DNA of 64,000 nt, taken from Sphagnum compactum. Its lineage: Eukaryota; Bryophyta; Sphagnopsida; Sphagnales. A model generated the notes under the pieces. That model did no database searches. It saw only the letters and a list, made by a program, of their open reading frames with translations, and was not told the origin of the DNA. How positions within the stretch are numbered: position 1 is the stretch's first letter; the number at the start of each line of letters is the position of its first letter. Both the position numbers and the translations under genes were made by a program. The DNA lies in NCBI GenBank assembly GCA_965153455.1, contig OZ234496.1:18406304-18470303 (forward strand), read 5' to 3'. Positions 61,066-64,000 of this stretch are shown here, in pieces.

Positions 61066-64000
61066 AATTGTAATTGTTTTCATGATTTGCACAATGGGCA
61101 TGTGGATTTTCAGAATGGGCTTGTGGATTTTGAACAATGGTTAGGTTGGGGTAGACTCAAGAAGACCTGTCCATAGTGTGCCTTCTAAGGGCAGCAAAAT
61201 GAGGCAGAAAAAGTCACATAAAAAACCACTAGTGATTGTTGTGGTTTATAAACCACAAATGGAAAACTCAGTGCACTGGCTGTTTCAAGCTTGAAAAGGA
61301 TCCCTGTCAAGCTGGCCATTGGGGTATTTTTAAGCCCCAGTTTGAGAGCAATCTGAAGGGGTTGGAGTTAGGGGTGGGAGCTGGATTTTTTGGTTTTCTC
61401 AATAGCGCCTACAAATGATGTGGATGTTCACAAGCCCAATTGAAGGAACAAAAAATAGATGGATAAGCGTCATTGGAAAGTGTGGGATGCACTTTGACAA
61501 ATGAAGAAGACAAACACTCTTAAAGAATGGTCATGTATTTGCTCCCTGGCCTGAATTGCACCTCATTAACTTTTCCCGACTTATCTCTAACTTACCTCAT
61601 TTTTAGTGGAACTTCTGAAATTCTTAAGGTCAGTACGCCGAATTTCAAAAAGTTCCAGTTTTCCAATTCATCATTTCAAAAAAATGGCGAGTCTTTAAGT
61701 AGGGGAAGGTACTGCTATGCATCATTCTGAATTTTCGACCTCCCTCAGCCTCCTGGTCTCAAGGATCTCAAATTTGAAAGGCTCCCCATAACAAGACCCT
61801 AATGTTGCTGCACCGGCCCACTATTCTGGTAAATTCTCATTATTTTGGTGAGAATAGTGCAGCCTACAAGGTTTGTTCATGATCATACATGATGAGTCTT
61901 TGATCAATTTTGATTCAAGTTGGGCCAAAGCCACATTGTATCCTTTTTTTCCATTAATTTTATGTAGCTGAAAAGATCAAAAGATTTTCGTTATTGAAGT
62001 AATTTGCAATTTGATCTATCTTGAAACTTTGATTACAGTAGTACCTGGCCCAGTTCAACATGAATTATATTATTTTCAAAAATATAGAAGTTTTCAGAAA
62101 TATCTTTTTATGAATGAAAATAAAGAATCAGATGGAATATTTGAGAATACATCAATTGTTGAAATGGAATCCTCAAAATTAGTGAATTATTCAACATCCA
62201 CATCTTGAACTGGCCAAGGCACGATGGTACTTGGATCTAGTCCTTTGAATGCAATCCGGAAGAGGTGGGGAGAATGTCCAAAGCTTATGAAATTTCAACT
62301 TCACTTTCATTGATGAATTACAATTGATACCAATTTACTGAACTAAAGGAGACACACTAAGTAGGAGGAGCTGCACTAGGTTACCAACATGTTGAAACAC
62401 AAAATAGACATCCAACATCGTAGTTTACATGCAATGCTTATGAACTAGGTAACCAGCGCCCTCTTGCCAATTACTGGAATGTTTTAGGCCACCAGATACA
62501 TTTTTAGTCACTTCTTAAAGCTTTTTTTTGTTTTGTTGTGTTCTTTTACTTCAAATACTTTTAGGAATAGTTGATGATTGAATTTCAAAGGGGTTATGTT
62601 TACTAGGTAGTCGGAAATATTTTTAGCAATGCCTAGGCAGCTAAATTTCAATGCGGTCATTATTATTATTTCCTTACCAATTACAAGGTTTCCAACCTAA
62701 GTCAGTAGTCACAATATGCAATTGCTGAAAATATGTAAATTAGGCAATTGAATTTTGATTCTTAGTTGGTCACCATCTTTCAAGTTTCAGTCACTCACAT
62801 GGTGATTGAAATTTAATCATTCATCACCAGTGTCTTTTTTCAAAGTTCTGATGTTGATATGCGAGCATCCTAAGGAAGATTAAAAAGTTTTGAGAAAATT
62901 AAAACCTGGAACCTGTATGAAATAGGTTTGGGGTCTGGTTCGAGTTCTAGAGGTTGATTCTTGAGTCTGATTTGGAGGCCGGTTCCAATTCTTTTTTTTC
63001 AATATTCAGAACCCAAGATCCAGGGACCCGGAATTGGCCCAAGAACTGAACTCAAAACCAGGCCGAAAACCAAAACCTGGCAATGATCGATGTGATGTGA
63101 TGGACATGAAAAAAATAATCATGACCTAACAGCATATTATCATCTTAAGACATAAAAATGTTGTTGGCAAATTTCCTCCCAAGCTGCAACTATCCTGCAG
63201 AGCACACTCCTCATGAACACCGAAAACTGATCCACCTAGGCAGCACATGTTTCATACAGAGCTTCTATAGAGAAGGGATTTTTCACTAAGAGTTTGCAAA
63301 ACAAAACTATACATTGAACAACTACCAAACTTCCATCTCCACTCAGGGGTATATGCCCTTTCATGTTGGTCCAAAGCTGTAACTAAAATGTAATTGACAG
63401 GAGAAACTCAGATCATAGCCAACAGTCATAAGATCAGCACACTTGAGAGGATAGTCTCCATGAACACAAAGACTACAATTTTCCACCTACGGTGCTTAAT
63501 TTAGGAGTTCAAATTGGGATCCAGCATATTATCCACCTTATCTAGGTAGCATCCTCAAGGATTACATGTACCAAACATTAGTAAGGTCAGCAATTCATAA
63601 AGGGGAATAGTTGTGTCCAAGAGCCCAATTTGACAATTCTTATGACTCTTGAAATAGACATGTTTGCAGTTTTGGCAGTGCTACCAAAGTCTTATGTGTA
63701 TTCAAAGATTGTTGTATGAGTGGTTGCAGACTGTAGATGGACTGCCAACAACCACCTACCTCTAATGTCTAATTTACAAGTGGATTAAGAAGCACACCTC
63801 TGAGTAAGTAGGAGATTGCAGTGCTCAAAACAGCTCTTCACCACCTGCAAACTACAACATGTCAATTCTCATGTTTGTGCTCCTAAGATCCCACCACCCC
63901 AATCCCTCTATATAGAAACAAAAAATTCACCAGAAAGTGCTTTGCAACCCCATCTTGAACGCTCATAACTAGCTAGAAGTTTGATAAATCCAAATGACTG
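61066..64000. other. Terminal stretch, no gene seen
   Basis: No exon recognised on either strand. 62380-62720 has words like GGTAACCAG and CAATTACTGG that recall the repeat at 858-936; 62890-63080 resembles the GGAACC/GGTTCC repeat at 49.3-49.9 kb. Confidence 0.5.

Overview
This window is nuclear DNA from a land plant. Genes are split by short spliceosomal introns (about 80 to 1,200 bases, GT-AG), the background is AT-rich, and the recognisable products are plant-type: plastid PTAC14, plant COX5C, a plant F-box protein with homologues like At5g52880, cytochrome b5, and a bHLH-MYC N-terminal domain. The many gene-sized gaps filled with decayed repeats, and one intron-less bacterial-looking gene, would suit a seed-free plant (bryophyte, lycophyte or fern), but the sequence alone does not settle the lineage. 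There are no organelle genes, rRNAs or tRNAs that I can support.

Layout. 1.2-5.0 kb (+): QTRT2, the non-catalytic queuine tRNA-ribosyltransferase subunit, rebuilt as ten in-frame exons (400 aa). 6.4-8.2 kb (-): a five-exon SDR-family protein (313 aa) with cofactor and catalytic motifs degraded. 8.6-10.6 kb: tandem repeats and a young 0.7-kb insertion with 154-bp direct terminal repeats. 11.0-13.9 kb (-): F-box gene. 13.9-18.2 kb: repeat-rich gap. 18.3-21.0 kb: a divergent pair, Asterix/WDR83OS (-) and COX5C (+), sharing a 381-bp promoter interval. 23.1-25.8 kb (+): an MCM3 pseudogene that still has its introns but carries stops and frameshifts. 28.3-29.1 kb (-): an orphan piece of a bHLH-MYC N-terminal domain. 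30.0-35.0 kb (+): PTAC14, twelve in-frame exons (537 aa). 35-43 kb: AT-rich repeats, a hairpin, and a TIR-bounded element built of GGTTCTCA-type repeats. 43.1-44.7 kb (+): cytochrome b5 (138 aa). 44.7-52.1 kb: repeats only. 52.1-53.0 kb (+): a GC-rich, single-exon TauD/TfdA-type dioxygenase that looks like a transfer from bacteria. 55.8-56.7 kb (-): an unknown protein with two copies of one domain. 57.2-58.6 kb (-): a two-exon, three-membrane-segment plant protein of unknown function. 58.7-64 kb: repeats and an inverted repeat, no gene seen.

The genes do not form a pathway. They are independent housekeeping genes (tRNA modification, plastid transcription, respiration, ER membrane insertion, lipid/electron transfer) with insertions and gene relics between them. 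The points of most interest are the full-length dioxygenase with intact metal and 2-oxoglutarate ligands, the SDR that looks like a pseudoenzyme, the two-domain unknown protein, and the palindromic repeat family that lies on both sides of the dioxygenase.
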